From contig JAISZE010000118.1 of the NCBI GenBank assembly GCA_031269405.1, forward strand, positions 1 through 18,181: DNA of 18,181 nt, in the 5' to 3' direction. Below, one piece after another: positions 6,076 through 13,779 of the stretch. Both the position numbers and the translations under genes were made by a program. Under the pieces are notes generated by a model. The model saw only the letters and a list, made by a program, of their open reading frames with translations. It was not told the DNA's origin and did no database searches. How positions within the stretch are numbered: position 1 is the stretch's first letter; each line of letters begins with the position of its first letter. This DNA is from Treponema sp. (GTDB taxonomy: Bacteria > Spirochaetota > Spirochaetia > Treponematales > Breznakiellaceae).

Positions 6076-8412
6076 TTATACGCCCCGCAAAAGCTCCCTC
6101 GGCTTCGAGCCCTGGGCGGGGCCTACGACGCCATGGTGTTCCATTTCTTCTACCAGCCTGGCCGCGCGGTTGTAGCCTATCTTGAGGCGGCGCTGGATGT
6201 AGCTGGCGCTGGCTTTGCCCTGCTGGAGAACGATTTCCAGAGCCTTCTCGTAAAGGGGATCTTCACCGTCAGAAAAAAGGGAAGGATCGGCGTCTTCTTC
6301 TTCATCATCGTAGAAAATTTCATCGTCGATATAATCGGGCTCCCCCAGGCTCTTGACGTAGTCCACCACCCGCTCCACTTCTTCTTCTGAAACAAAGGCC
6401 CCCTGCATACGGATAGGAAAGGGGTCCACTGCCCCGGCGTAGAGCATGTCCCCTTTGCCCAGAAGTTTTTCGGCCCCTACCATGTCGATGATGATGCGGC
6501 TGTCCATTTTGCTGGCTACCATAAAGGCGATGCGGCTGGGGATGTTGGCTTTGATAAGCCCGGTAATGACGTCGATGGAAGGCCGCTGGGTGGCCAGGAC
6601 CAGGTGGATTCCTACGGCCCGGCTCATAGCGGCCAGGCGCGCCGCGGTACTTTCCAGTTCCTTTCCCGTAGTCGCCATGAGATCCGCGAATTCGTCGATA
6701 ACTACCACAATGTAGGGCATGTATTCCGCGGCGATCTCCCGCTCTTTGATGCGTTTGTTGTAGCTCCGTATGTCCCGGACCCCCATGGAATCCAGGCAGG
6801 CGTAACGCCGCTCCATCTCGTAGATGCAGTACTGAAGAGCCTGGAAGGCCCGCTTGGGTTCGGTAATTACCGGAGTAAGCAGGTGGGGAATATCATTGTA
6901 GAGCTTGAGTTCCACGATCTTGGGATCAATAAGGATGAGCCGGCACTCCCTGGGAGAACACTGGTAGAGGATCGAAAGGATCATGGCATTGACGCAGACC
7001 GACTTCCCGGATCCTGTGGCGCCGGCTATGAGAAGGTGGGGCATCTGGACCAGATCCGCGGTAACCGCTTCGCCGGTGATGTCCTTGCCCAGGACTACCG
7101 GGACTTCGGGCTTCTTGCCTTCCCGGCGGAGTTCGCCTTCGATGATCTCCCGAAACGATACGATGTTCCGCCTGGCGTTGGGCACTTCGATGCCTACGGC
7201 GTGTTTCCCCGGAATGGGCGCCACGATGCGCACCGACTGGGCCGCAAGGCGCAGGGCGATGTTGTCCGCCAGGCCCTCGATTCTGACCAGCCTGATGCCC
7301 GGCGCCGGGAGGATTTCAAACATGGTGATCACCGGGCCTTTGCGGATCCCGGTAACCTCCACATGTATACTGAATTCCTTGAGGGTTTCCTTGAGGGTTA
7401 TAGCGGCGTTCCTGGTGGCGTCGTCGATGATCCAGTATTCGCCGTCAGGATATTGCTTGAGTATGCCTTCAACTGGCACCGAATAGGGCCCCTGCCGTTT
7501 TTTGCCCGTTGTTTTGACAGACGGCGCCTTGGGTTCCGCGCTTAAAGCCGGAGATCCGTGCCGGGCGGCTTCTTCTTCGGCTTTTGCCAGCGCTCTGGCT
7601 ACATCGGCGTCCTCCCCGGCTTTTGCCCCGGCCGGGTCCGTTTCTTCCGGTACAGCCGCTTCTTCTATTATACCCGCTCCTTCCTCTTCCAGGGCCGCCG
7701 GTTCTTCTTCCGCGCCTGCTTCTTCAAGCGCCGCTGTATCGAAACCGGTTCCGGCGGGTGCGCTGTTTTCCGGGCTTTCCGGTTCCTCCTGGTCCTGCGT
7801 CAAAGGCGGTCCGGGATCGACGCCGCCCTGCGCGGCGGATTCAGTATAAATATCCGCAAGATCCCGGTTCCTGAAACGCGGGGCAGGCAAAAAGCCGGCA
7901 GACTTTCGGAACCGGGGCCCGTCAGCAGGGGTTTCCTCCGTTTCCGGGCCGGGCTTCCCGGTAAAGAGCAGGGAGCGGATGAGGGTAATGAGAAGGCCCT
8001 CGATAACCGTGGTGATAACGATAACAAAGCTGATGCCTGCCTTTCCGGCTTTTGCGAAAAAGGGAGAATTTTCCGCAATAAGGCTGTAGTTGCGGACCCA
8101 GTAAACCCCCAGGGCAAGGGTGAGAAAAGGGAGGGAGAGGCTGGCAAGGATAAAGATACGGTCCGGCCTGTATCCGGGAGCCGCCAGGAGGAACGCAGCG
8201 TAGATGAGGTACGTGGGGATGATAAACGCCAGGACTCCGTAGGACTGCACAAAGAAGGACCCTGGCGCTGAAAGGAACCCGCCCAAATCAAAAAGCGCAG
8301 CGGCTACGGAAAAACCGAGAAAAAAAGCGATGACTCCAAGTCCCAGGGAACTCAAAACCGCCGCTATGCGGTATTTGGATTCAGGAAGATGAAATAAACG
8401 CTTAAGCTGCAC
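6076..8412 (-). CDS. ftsK: FtsK/SpoIIIE-family DNA translocase
   Basis: This is a hexameric, septum-anchored DNA pump that clears and sorts chromosome termini during division. With a GTG start at 8412 the product is 778 residues. It has four N-terminal membrane segments (about 15-42, 57-78, 86-107, 126-149), then an acidic, proline- and alanine-rich linker. The motor follows, with Walker A GATGSGKS near residue 460, Walker B VVVIDEFADL near 570 and the ATQRPSIDVITG segment. A C-terminal winged-helix gamma domain comes last (YIQRRLKIGYNRAARLVEEM). The frame is open to a TTG at 8562. However, GAGGAG sits eight bases before GTG 8412, the longer starts lack a good site, and the first family-like transmembrane segment follows 8412. 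The gene is divergent from the Na/Pi cotransporter. The family assignment is certain. Confidence 0.95.
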   Translation of the reverse strand: MQLKRLFHLPESKYRIAAVLSSLGLGVIAFFLGFSVAAALFDLGGFLSAPGSFFVQSYGVLAFIIPTYLIYAAFLLAAPGYRPDRIFILASLSLPFLTLALGVYWVRNYSLIAENSPFFAKAGKAGISFVIVITTVIEGLLITLIRSLLFTGKPGPETEETPADGPRFRKSAGFLPAPRFRNRDLADIYTESAAQGGVDPGPPLTQDQEEPESPENSAPAGTGFDTAALEEAGAEEEPAALEEEGAGIIEEAAVPEETDPAGAKAGEDADVARALAKAEEEAARHGSPALSAEPKAPSVKTTGKKRQGPYSVPVEGILKQYPDGEYWIIDDATRNAAITLKETLKEFSIHVEVTGIRKGPVITMFEILPAPGIRLVRIEGLADNIALRLAAQSVRIVAPIPGKHAVGIEVPNARRNIVSFREIIEGELRREGKKPEVPVVLGKDITGEAVTADLVQMPHLLIAGATGSGKSVCVNAMILSILYQCSPRECRLILIDPKIVELKLYNDIPHLLTPVITEPKRAFQALQYCIYEMERRYACLDSMGVRDIRSYNKRIKEREIAAEYMPYIVVVIDEFADLMATTGKELESTAARLAAMSRAVGIHLVLATQRPSIDVITGLIKANIPSRIAFMVASKMDSRIIIDMVGAEKLLGKGDMLYAGAVDPFPIRMQGAFVSEEEVERVVDYVKSLGEPDYIDDEIFYDDEEEDADPSLFSDGEDPLYEKALEIVLQQGKASASYIQRRLKIGYNRAARLVEEMEHHGVVGPAQGSKPRELLRGV

Positions 8413-8683
8413 CTGTGGGACTCCTCTCGTAATTATCGGGATTTTCCGCTTTCCCCTTAACCGGAGAAGCATTACGTGAAAAGCGATACCGGTAATCATC
8501 AACCCCAACATGGCGCTGCGCCTTCTGGGAAATCCCGGGTTATCAGGGCTTACACGGGTCAAGTTTAGGCTTAGGGCAGGGCTGGAAATTCGGCGGAAAG
8601 TCCTCTATGCTGGATACTATCAGGGGCGCCTGGTAGGATGCGCGCTTCGGTAATGGCAACTGACAGGCAAACCAGGGGGCGTC

Positions 8684-10369
8684 ATGGAGATTATCGGCAT
8701 TCTGTTCCGTTTGATCGGCGGGCTCTGCCTTTTCCTCTACGGGATGAAGGTGATGAGCGACGGCGTTCAGCAGGCTGCCGGGGACCGTATGCAGCAGGCC
8801 CTCAACTTTATGACCCGGAACCGTTTCGTAGCGGTGATAACAGGTTTCGTGGTTACCACCCTGGTCCAGTCCTCGTCGGCTACTACGGTGATGCTGGTGT
8901 CTTTTGTGAACGCCGGCCTCCTGACGCTGACCCAATCCATCGGCGTGATTATGGGGGCCAATATCGGGACCACTACCACAGCCTGGATCGTCTCCCTTAT
9001 CGGCTTTAACTTCAACATCGCTTCCCTGGCCCTGCCGGCTATCGGTATTGGTTTCATCGTCCGGATCATCAAATGGAAACGCCAGGCCTGGGGCGAGGCC
9101 TTCCTGGGTTTCGGCTTTATCTTCCTGGGCCTCCAGTTTCTCAACGAATCCCTCCCTACGGTAAACCCGGAATCCCTTGAATTTATCCAAAAGGTTTCAC
9201 AACTGGGATTCGCTTCCATACTGATCGGCGTGGCAGTCTCTACAGGGGTTACCCTCGCGGTACACTCCTCAGCGGCGACTATCACCCTGGTCATCGCCCT
9301 GGCCTACAAGCAGGTGATCAATTACGAGATAGCCGCTGCCATGATCCTGGGAGCCAATATCGGCACCACTATCGACGCCATCCTGGCCGCTTTTGGCGCC
9401 CGAACCACGGCCAAGCAGACCGCTTTGGTTCACGTGCTTTTCAATGTAATGGGCAGCGCAGTCGCCCTCATCTTCTTTAAACCCCTGCTCATGCTGGTGG
9501 ATGTCTTCACCCCTGGGGGTTCAGAGGGCGAAGGGGTGGCGGCCCACCTGGCCATGTTCCATTCAGTCTTTAACATCATGTGTACCGTGGTGTTTATTCC
9601 CTTTGTCCGGCAGTTTGCGGCCCTAGTTTCTTTCATGATAAAAGACGATGTGAAGAAGGACGAAAGCGGGGCGTCTGAACATTACCATTTTGTGTACCGC
9701 TCGGCTTCCATCCAGGACACCCCGGAACTGAGCATACTCAGGGCGGAAAAGGAGATACGGGACATGGCCGGGGTGGCGTCTTCCATGTACGCCGCATTCA
9801 GCGAAGCTATCAAGGCCATACCTGATGCGGAAAACCGCGGGGAAATGGTCGGCGCCCTTATGGAGGATATGCGGAAGAAGGAAGCCTATGCCGATGAAAT
9901 GAGGGAAGCTCTTACAGCCTTTCTTATCGCCTGCAACAGGGAACAGCTCAACCCCCGTACCGGCCGCCGGATCAGCCTCCTCCTCAGGATCATTGCGGAT
10001 CTTGAGGACATGACCGATGACTGCTGCGGCCTGGTTTATCTTCTGGAACGGAGCGTCAAAAAAAACCAGATCATCAAAGGCAAGGAAATGGAAGCCTTTA
10101 TCCCCTATGTAAACCAGGTCGAGGATTTCCTTACCCTGGTCCGTGAACAGTTGGGCAGGAGCCTTACAGCGGAGCAGGTCCACCAGGCCCGGGAGCTGGA
10201 AGACAACATCGACCGGGCCCGGAACCGGCTGCGAAAACTGGGCCGCAAACGCATCGAAGCGGGCAAAGACGTAAAGACGGAACTTCTCTTTATAGACATG
10301 GTCCGCCGTATTGAACGGCTTGGGGATTACTGTTACGCCATTTCAAACGCCCTGGCAAAGATGAGATAA
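8684..10369 (+). CDS. Na+/phosphate cotransporter (NptA/PNaS family) with PhoU-like C-terminus
   Basis: The 561-residue inner-membrane protein has the two inverted Na/Pi-cotransport repeats. The first contains QSSSATTVMLVSF and GANIGTTTTAW (about residues 60-106), the second HSSAATITLVIAL and GANIGTTIDAIL (about 185-235). A long helical C-terminal part from roughly residue 345 resembles PhoU, as in many bacterial members, and probably senses or regulates phosphate flux. It should import phosphate, or a related anion, with sodium. AGGGGG four bases before the ATG acts as the ribosome site. The upstream 271 bp shared with divergent ftsK shows no clear promoter. The gene ends 3 bp from the convergent MBL-fold gene. 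The length is normal for the fused form. Confidence 0.93.
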   Translation: MEIIGILFRLIGGLCLFLYGMKVMSDGVQQAAGDRMQQALNFMTRNRFVAVITGFVVTTLVQSSSATTVMLVSFVNAGLLTLTQSIGVIMGANIGTTTTAWIVSLIGFNFNIASLALPAIGIGFIVRIIKWKRQAWGEAFLGFGFIFLGLQFLNESLPTVNPESLEFIQKVSQLGFASILIGVAVSTGVTLAVHSSAATITLVIALAYKQVINYEIAAAMILGANIGTTIDAILAAFGARTTAKQTALVHVLFNVMGSAVALIFFKPLLMLVDVFTPGGSEGEGVAAHLAMFHSVFNIMCTVVFIPFVRQFAALVSFMIKDDVKKDESGASEHYHFVYRSASIQDTPELSILRAEKEIRDMAGVASSMYAAFSEAIKAIPDAENRGEMVGALMEDMRKKEAYADEMREALTAFLIACNREQLNPRTGRRISLLLRIIADLEDMTDDCCGLVYLLERSVKKNQIIKGKEMEAFIPYVNQVEDFLTLVREQLGRSLTAEQVHQARELEDNIDRARNRLRKLGRKRIEAGKDVKTELLFIDMVRRIERLGDYCYAISNALAKMR

Positions 10370-10372
10370 GTT

Positions 10373-11053
10373 TTATATGAGCCCCCTGGCAGCCTCGATC
10401 CCGATAGATGTAGCCGGCCCGTGGCCGGGGCAGACCGTGATGCTTCCATCCATGGCCAGAAGCCGTTTGAGGCTCTGCTCCAGCCTGTTCCAGTCCCCGC
10501 CGGGAAGGTCTGTGCGCCCGTAATCGCCGCTGAAAAGGGTGTCGCCGCTGAAGAGGACCCCGGCTTCGCTTTCGTAGAAGGCGGCGCTTCCGGGGGTGTG
10601 GCCAGGCAGGTGTATCACGGTAAAAGGGCCGATGGAGTCCCCATCAGAAAGGAGGGGGGCCGCCTGGAGCAGGGGTTTCCAGAGGCTTTTTACATAGGCT
10701 TCGCCGCCCCCTGCGGCAGTCATGGTGTCCCGGTGCACGGCGTAGGCTCCGGGGCCGAGGTAATGCCTGTCGTCACGGTGTACGGCCACAACGGCGTCCG
10801 TAAAAGCAGCGGCGAGATCCGGCAGGGCGGCCAGGTGGTCAAAATGGCCGTGGGTGAGGAGCAGGTATGCCGGACTGAGGTTTTTTTCCCGCAAAAACGC
10901 TATTATACGGGGAGCGTCGCCGCCGGGATCGATGACGGCGCAGGGCTGCGGGCCCGGAGCACCGGCTGACCGGGACAGGGAGTAAATCCAGCAGTTGGTT
11001 TCTATGCCTCCTACCGTGAGGAACTCGATGATCCTTTTGTCTTTTTCGTTCAT
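10373..11053 (-). CDS. MBL-fold metallo-hydrolase (glyoxalase II-like)
   Basis: The 226-residue protein has a complete metallo-beta-lactamase-fold metal site: THGHFDH near residue 87, LPGHTPGS near 150, FSGDTLFSGDYGRTDL near 168 and CPGHGPATSIG near the C-terminus. The N-terminal IEFLTVGGIETNCWIY matches the small YcbL/glyoxalase-II-like group, which hydrolyses thioesters such as lactoylglutathione or related compounds; the exact substrate is not predictable. The protein is presumably cytoplasmic. The ATG start fits the family, but no Shine-Dalgarno precedes it. Only 23 bp separate it from the divergent gene's likely start at 11077, so its promoter must lie in that gap or inside the neighbour. 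Confidence 0.9.
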   Translation of the reverse strand: MNEKDKRIIEFLTVGGIETNCWIYSLSRSAGAPGPQPCAVIDPGGDAPRIIAFLREKNLSPAYLLLTHGHFDHLAALPDLAAAFTDAVVAVHRDDRHYLGPGAYAVHRDTMTAAGGGEAYVKSLWKPLLQAAPLLSDGDSIGPFTVIHLPGHTPGSAAFYESEAGVLFSGDTLFSGDYGRTDLPGGDWNRLEQSLKRLLAMDGSITVCPGHGPATSIGIEAARGLI

Positions 11054-11062
11054 AATAATGAT

Positions 11063-11068
11063 AGGAGG
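11063..11068 (+). promoter_or_regulatory. Shine-Dalgarno that fixes a CTG start
   Basis: A perfect AGGAGG lies eight bases before CTG at 11077-11079 and 23 bases before the first conventional alternative (TTG at 11092). No in-frame ATG, GTG or TTG lies nearer. The site therefore points to a CTG start for the membrane protein. Confidence 0.6.
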
Positions 11069-11076
11069 ATAATACC

Positions 11077-12240
11077 CTGCGGCAGACGGATTTGCTAGTG
11101 ATTCTTGCCCTGGCCCTGTTCTGGTACGGTCTTGCCCCCCTTGGAGGGGCTTTCGTTGTCCGCCGGAGCTGGAGGCGTTTCCGCCGGCGCTTTAACGAAC
11201 TCAGCCTCAAGCCCCTCCTCAACTATGCCGTTGCCAGCCGTTCCGGGGACGGGGAGGAATACCGCTTTGCAGGGAATTTTGAATCCATTGCCGAAAACCG
11301 TATCCTCTGGGTCCGCAGCAGGGATCTGACTATTCCGGTGGAGCTTTCCGGCGCTTATACCTACGTGCTCCCTGATACCTGGGACCAAGGTCCTGCCTCT
11401 TTTGACCCCGGCGAGGAAGTCCCGGAACGGATACGATGGGAGCATATCTCAGCCCTTACAGGGGAAACCAGGGTATTTGTAGGCGGCTGCCTTGCCCTTA
11501 GGGACAATAGGAAGATTTTCGTTTCTTCCCCGAAGCCCCTGCTGGTTATCTTTTATGAAGGCAGAGACCGTTCCCTGGCAATCAGGACCATCCGGGCAGG
11601 GAGGCATAAAAACGAGTTTTGGAATTTCATAACCCCTTACGCCTTTGTCTGCGGGGCTTTTTCCCAGATCCTCCTGGCGGCGTCTTTCTTTACCCGTCCC
11701 GCTTTCAGGCTTACCGTGATCGCCGCCTTTATCGCCCTTTTTGCCCCCCTTTTCCCCCTGATACCTCCGGGGATATTTCTGACCATCCCCAGCCGCCGCC
11801 TTTGGTGGAGGGCCAGGATCTGCAGAGCTTACCGGGATCTGGCCCGCCTTCCTTTGGACTATTTTTGTTCCGGCGAAAACCAGGGGCGGCTCCCTAACGG
11901 CGAAACTTACATTGCCAGGGAGTACTCCAAACTGCCCGGTATGTTTTACCAGCAGAATTTTCCGTTTATCATCCCTGCAGAGGAAAAACGCCCCTGGGAC
12001 AAATGGTATGTTTTCGGCGTCCTGCCTGTAACGGTTTCTGGGAAAGAGGATATTCCCCTGGAGCCTGCTGATGCGTTTGCTGTTTACGGCGCCCTCCCGG
12101 GGGAAAGCGAAACCCTGGCCCGGCGTTATACCCGCAAAGCCTGGGTCATGGAAACCGCCTCGGCCCTGCTGCTCCTGGCAGGAATAGGGATCAACATGTT
12201 TTTTATCAGTATGCTTCTGCTGCTTCTGACCCACAAATAA
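11077..12240 (+). CDS. uncharacterised membrane protein
   Basis: I do not recognise a family. From the probable CTG start the protein has 387 residues. A hydrophobic N-terminal segment (about residues 7-28) is followed by a basic RRSWRRFRRRF patch, which should leave the next part cytoplasmic. A soluble region of about 140 residues comes next. Two closely spaced membrane segments follow (about 183-205 and 209-238), then a second soluble region of about 120 residues, and a C-terminal membrane helix (about 358-383). The paired soluble halves each contain a YVLP- or VFGVLPV-like beta-rich stretch. It is divergent from the MBL-fold gene and ends before a bidirectional terminator. TTG 11092 is the fallback start. 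Conservation in related spirochaetes would be the only clue to function. Confidence 0.75.
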   Translation: MRQTDLLVILALALFWYGLAPLGGAFVVRRSWRRFRRRFNELSLKPLLNYAVASRSGDGEEYRFAGNFESIAENRILWVRSRDLTIPVELSGAYTYVLPDTWDQGPASFDPGEEVPERIRWEHISALTGETRVFVGGCLALRDNRKIFVSSPKPLLVIFYEGRDRSLAIRTIRAGRHKNEFWNFITPYAFVCGAFSQILLAASFFTRPAFRLTVIAAFIALFAPLFPLIPPGIFLTIPSRRLWWRARICRAYRDLARLPLDYFCSGENQGRLPNGETYIAREYSKLPGMFYQQNFPFIIPAEEKRPWDKWYVFGVLPVTVSGKEDIPLEPADAFAVYGALPGESETLARRYTRKAWVMETASALLLLAGIGINMFFISMLLLLLTHK

Positions 12241-12318
12241 CCCTTGACAATCCGGGAGCGGGGAAAACCCTTCGAGCCTGCATTAGCGGCTGGGGAGTCT
12301 GCCAAAGGAAGAGTCCAA

Positions 12319-12350
12319 AAGAAAAGCCGCCTAACCAGGCGGCTTTTCTT
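12319..12350. terminator. bidirectional intrinsic terminator between the membrane protein gene and the tRNA
   Basis: A 13-bp perfect stem (12319-12331 with 12338-12350) has a GC-rich core, AGCCGCC/GGCGGCT, a six-base loop TAACCA and A/T runs on both outer sides. Read on the minus strand it ends in TTTTCTTT just after the tRNA; read on the plus strand it ends in TTTTCTTC after the gene ending at 12240. It can serve both. Confidence 0.85.
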
Positions 12351-12351
12351 C

Positions 12352-12424
<73 letters not shown>

Positions 12425-12428
12425 TTAA

Positions 12429-12449
12429 AGTATATTCATCTAATATACT
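12429..12449. repeat. palindrome over the tRNA promoter -10
   Basis: AGTATATT and AATATACT form a perfect 8-bp inverted repeat around the five bases CATCT. It covers the -10 hexamer and the expected start site of the initiator tRNA transcript. It may be an operator, or an AT-rich melting region that is palindromic by chance. Confidence 0.45.
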
Positions 12450-12471
12450 GAGTTTACATCGCTTATGTCAA
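12442..12471 (-). promoter_or_regulatory. promoter of the initiator tRNA
   Basis: On the minus strand a perfect TTGACA (12466-12471) is followed after 18 bp by TATATT (12442-12447). Initiation near 12435 leaves a short 5' leader to be trimmed from the tRNA at 12424. The -35 overlaps the TGA stop of the prsW-like gene (12468-12470). Confidence 0.75.
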
Positions 12472-13142
12472 GCGGCGTTTCGACGCAAGTTATGACGCAA
12501 ATCGAGGAGAGAAGATCCCAGGGCCGCCAGGACGACGGGAATTGACAGAAATGAGGGCAAGCCGGGGCTTAGAATGAAAAAGTCGTACATGCCGTGAATG
12601 AGCGCTGCGGAGACGAAAAGGACGGCGGAACGGACGGGGTATTCCGGGGCGATGACGAGGGCGGTTCCGGCCCTGGCGCCGCAGGCGCCGTGGAGCGGGG
12701 CGGCGGTAAAGGTCCGGAGCAGGGCGGCGCCGGGGTCCATGGCGCCGTAGAAACCGGTTTCGGCAGCTGCAAAACCAAGACCCGCTGCAAGTCCGGTCAT
12801 GGCGCCTGTGGCAGAGAAAGGGCCGGGAAGGGTATTACCGCTGCCGGAACCGGCGCTGCGGACCAGCTTCCTCAGGGGAAAGAGGGTCGGGAGGCGGCTT
12901 AATTCTTCAATCAGGGCTATGCGGATAAAAACGCCGAATATCATGGTTCCGCTTAATCCGGGGCCGGACCGGGGCAGAAGGCTTTGCAGCAAGAAAGCTA
13001 TGGGAACAGAAAGCAAGCCCGCACCTAGGGAAAAGATAAAAAGACGGCTCCCCAGCTTTTGCGAACGAAAAGCGAACCAGACAGGAATGACAGGCAGGAC
13101 GGCGATAACAATCAATAGTACAAGAAGCCACAATCCATTCAT
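12468..13142 (-). CDS. PrsW-family intramembrane metalloprotease-like protein
   Basis: The 224-residue, strongly hydrophobic protein carries the PrsW/CPBP-style signature. EELSR is at residues 79-83 in a membrane helix, a second glutamate is in GFAAAETGFYG (Glu128), and histidines are at 151 and in HGMYDFF (His183, with Asp187). PrsW of Bacillus cleaves anti-sigma factors at site 1; related proteins process other membrane substrates, and no anti-sigma partner is visible here. Seven or so membrane segments are likely. No Shine-Dalgarno precedes the ATG at 13142, and the -10-like hexamer is only about 11 bp away. It is divergent from the shikimate-kinase-like gene (46 bp apart), and its stop overlaps the tRNA promoter. 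The family call is good; activity is inferred. Confidence 0.82.
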   Translation of the reverse strand: MNGLWLLVLLIVIAVLPVIPVWFAFRSQKLGSRLFIFSLGAGLLSVPIAFLLQSLLPRSGPGLSGTMIFGVFIRIALIEELSRLPTLFPLRKLVRSAGSGSGNTLPGPFSATGAMTGLAAGLGFAAAETGFYGAMDPGAALLRTFTAAPLHGACGARAGTALVIAPEYPVRSAVLFVSAALIHGMYDFFILSPGLPSFLSIPVVLAALGSSLLDLRHNLRRNAA

Positions 13143-13152
13143 TGTTTATAGA

Positions 13153-13180
13153 ATAATACTAATGATTCCTGTATGGTAAA
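13153..13180 (-). promoter_or_regulatory. possible promoter of the prsW-like gene
   Basis: On the minus strand TTTACC (13175-13180) and TATTAT (13153-13158) are spaced 16 bp apart in the 46-bp divergent gap. Initiation near 13146 would leave a leader of only a few bases before ATG 13142, which agrees with the missing Shine-Dalgarno. Confidence 0.4.
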
Positions 13181-13188
13181 GTCCAGAC

Positions 13189-13779
13189 ATGGAACACAGG
13201 GTACAACGCATCATTCTTATCACCGGACCCAAGCACGCCGGTAAATCAGCCGCCGGACAGGCTCTGGCGGATTGTATGGGAGGGGAATTCGCGGATCTGG
13301 ATGTCCTGGTAGAAAAAGCAGCCGGGAAAACTCCCAGAGCCCTTTTCAGGGAAGGGCCCGGGATCTTCAGGAAAGCTGAGGCCAGGGCGCTGGCTTCGGC
13401 TATAGCACGAATAAAAAGCCCCCAGATAAAGGGGCGGCCCCTCGTTATTGCCGCCGGCGGCGGCCTTATAGACAACCCGGAGGCAATGGAACTGCTGTAC
13501 AAGAGGCCGGAAATAACAGCAGTATACCTGGAGGTCAGCCCCGAAACAGCCTGGAAACGTATCCTGGATACAGCGGTTCAAGGGGAACTCCCGCCTTTCC
13601 TTAACACGGAAAACCCTCAGGCGGCCCATTTTGAGCTCCACACCCGGCGGGCGGCGGCGTACCGGGCAGCGGCGCGGATCATCATTGACGGGGAAAACAA
13701 GAACCCCCAAGCTATAGCAGACGAAATCGCCGCCTGTCTTTCCGGGGAAGCCGATGTTGCGGAAAACGCCCTCTATTGA
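13189..13779 (+). CDS. shikimate kinase-like P-loop kinase
   Basis: The 196-residue protein has the shikimate kinase layout. The Walker A motif is GPKHAGKS (residues 13-20), the magnesium/shikimate DxD is in FADLDVLVE, an arginine lies in IFRKAEARAL, and the shikimate-binding glycine run is AAGGG. The C-terminal HTRRAAAYRAAA matches the RxxxY helix. It would phosphorylate shikimate in chorismate synthesis. The LID region, usually with an RPLL-type arginine, reads ELPPFLNTENPQ here, so that catalytic arginine is not where expected. It may be a divergent AroK or a related small-molecule kinase. No other aromatic pathway genes are nearby. No clear Shine-Dalgarno precedes the ATG. Its stop overlaps the end of the convergent TPR gene by 7 bp. 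Confidence 0.75.
   Translation: MEHRVQRIILITGPKHAGKSAAGQALADCMGGEFADLDVLVEKAAGKTPRALFREGPGIFRKAEARALASAIARIKSPQIKGRPLVIAAGGGLIDNPEAMELLYKRPEITAVYLEVSPETAWKRILDTAVQGELPPFLNTENPQAAHFELHTRRAAAYRAAARIIIDGENKNPQAIADEIAACLSGEADVAENALY

Noticed and set aside
6604..7545. Long plus-strand open frame inside ftsK
   Set aside because: It lies wholly opposite the FtsK motor, has no family resemblance or ribosome site, and is explained by high GC codon use.
12244..12249. TTGACA just after the membrane protein gene
   Set aside because: No -10 hexamer lies at 16-18 bp and nothing downstream on the plus strand would be transcribed before the terminator.
12252..12302. Partial likeness (GGAGCGGGG ... AGTCTGCC) to the repeat region around 17825-17853
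   Set aside because: Only two short blocks match with different spacing; there are too few shared bases to claim a repeat family.
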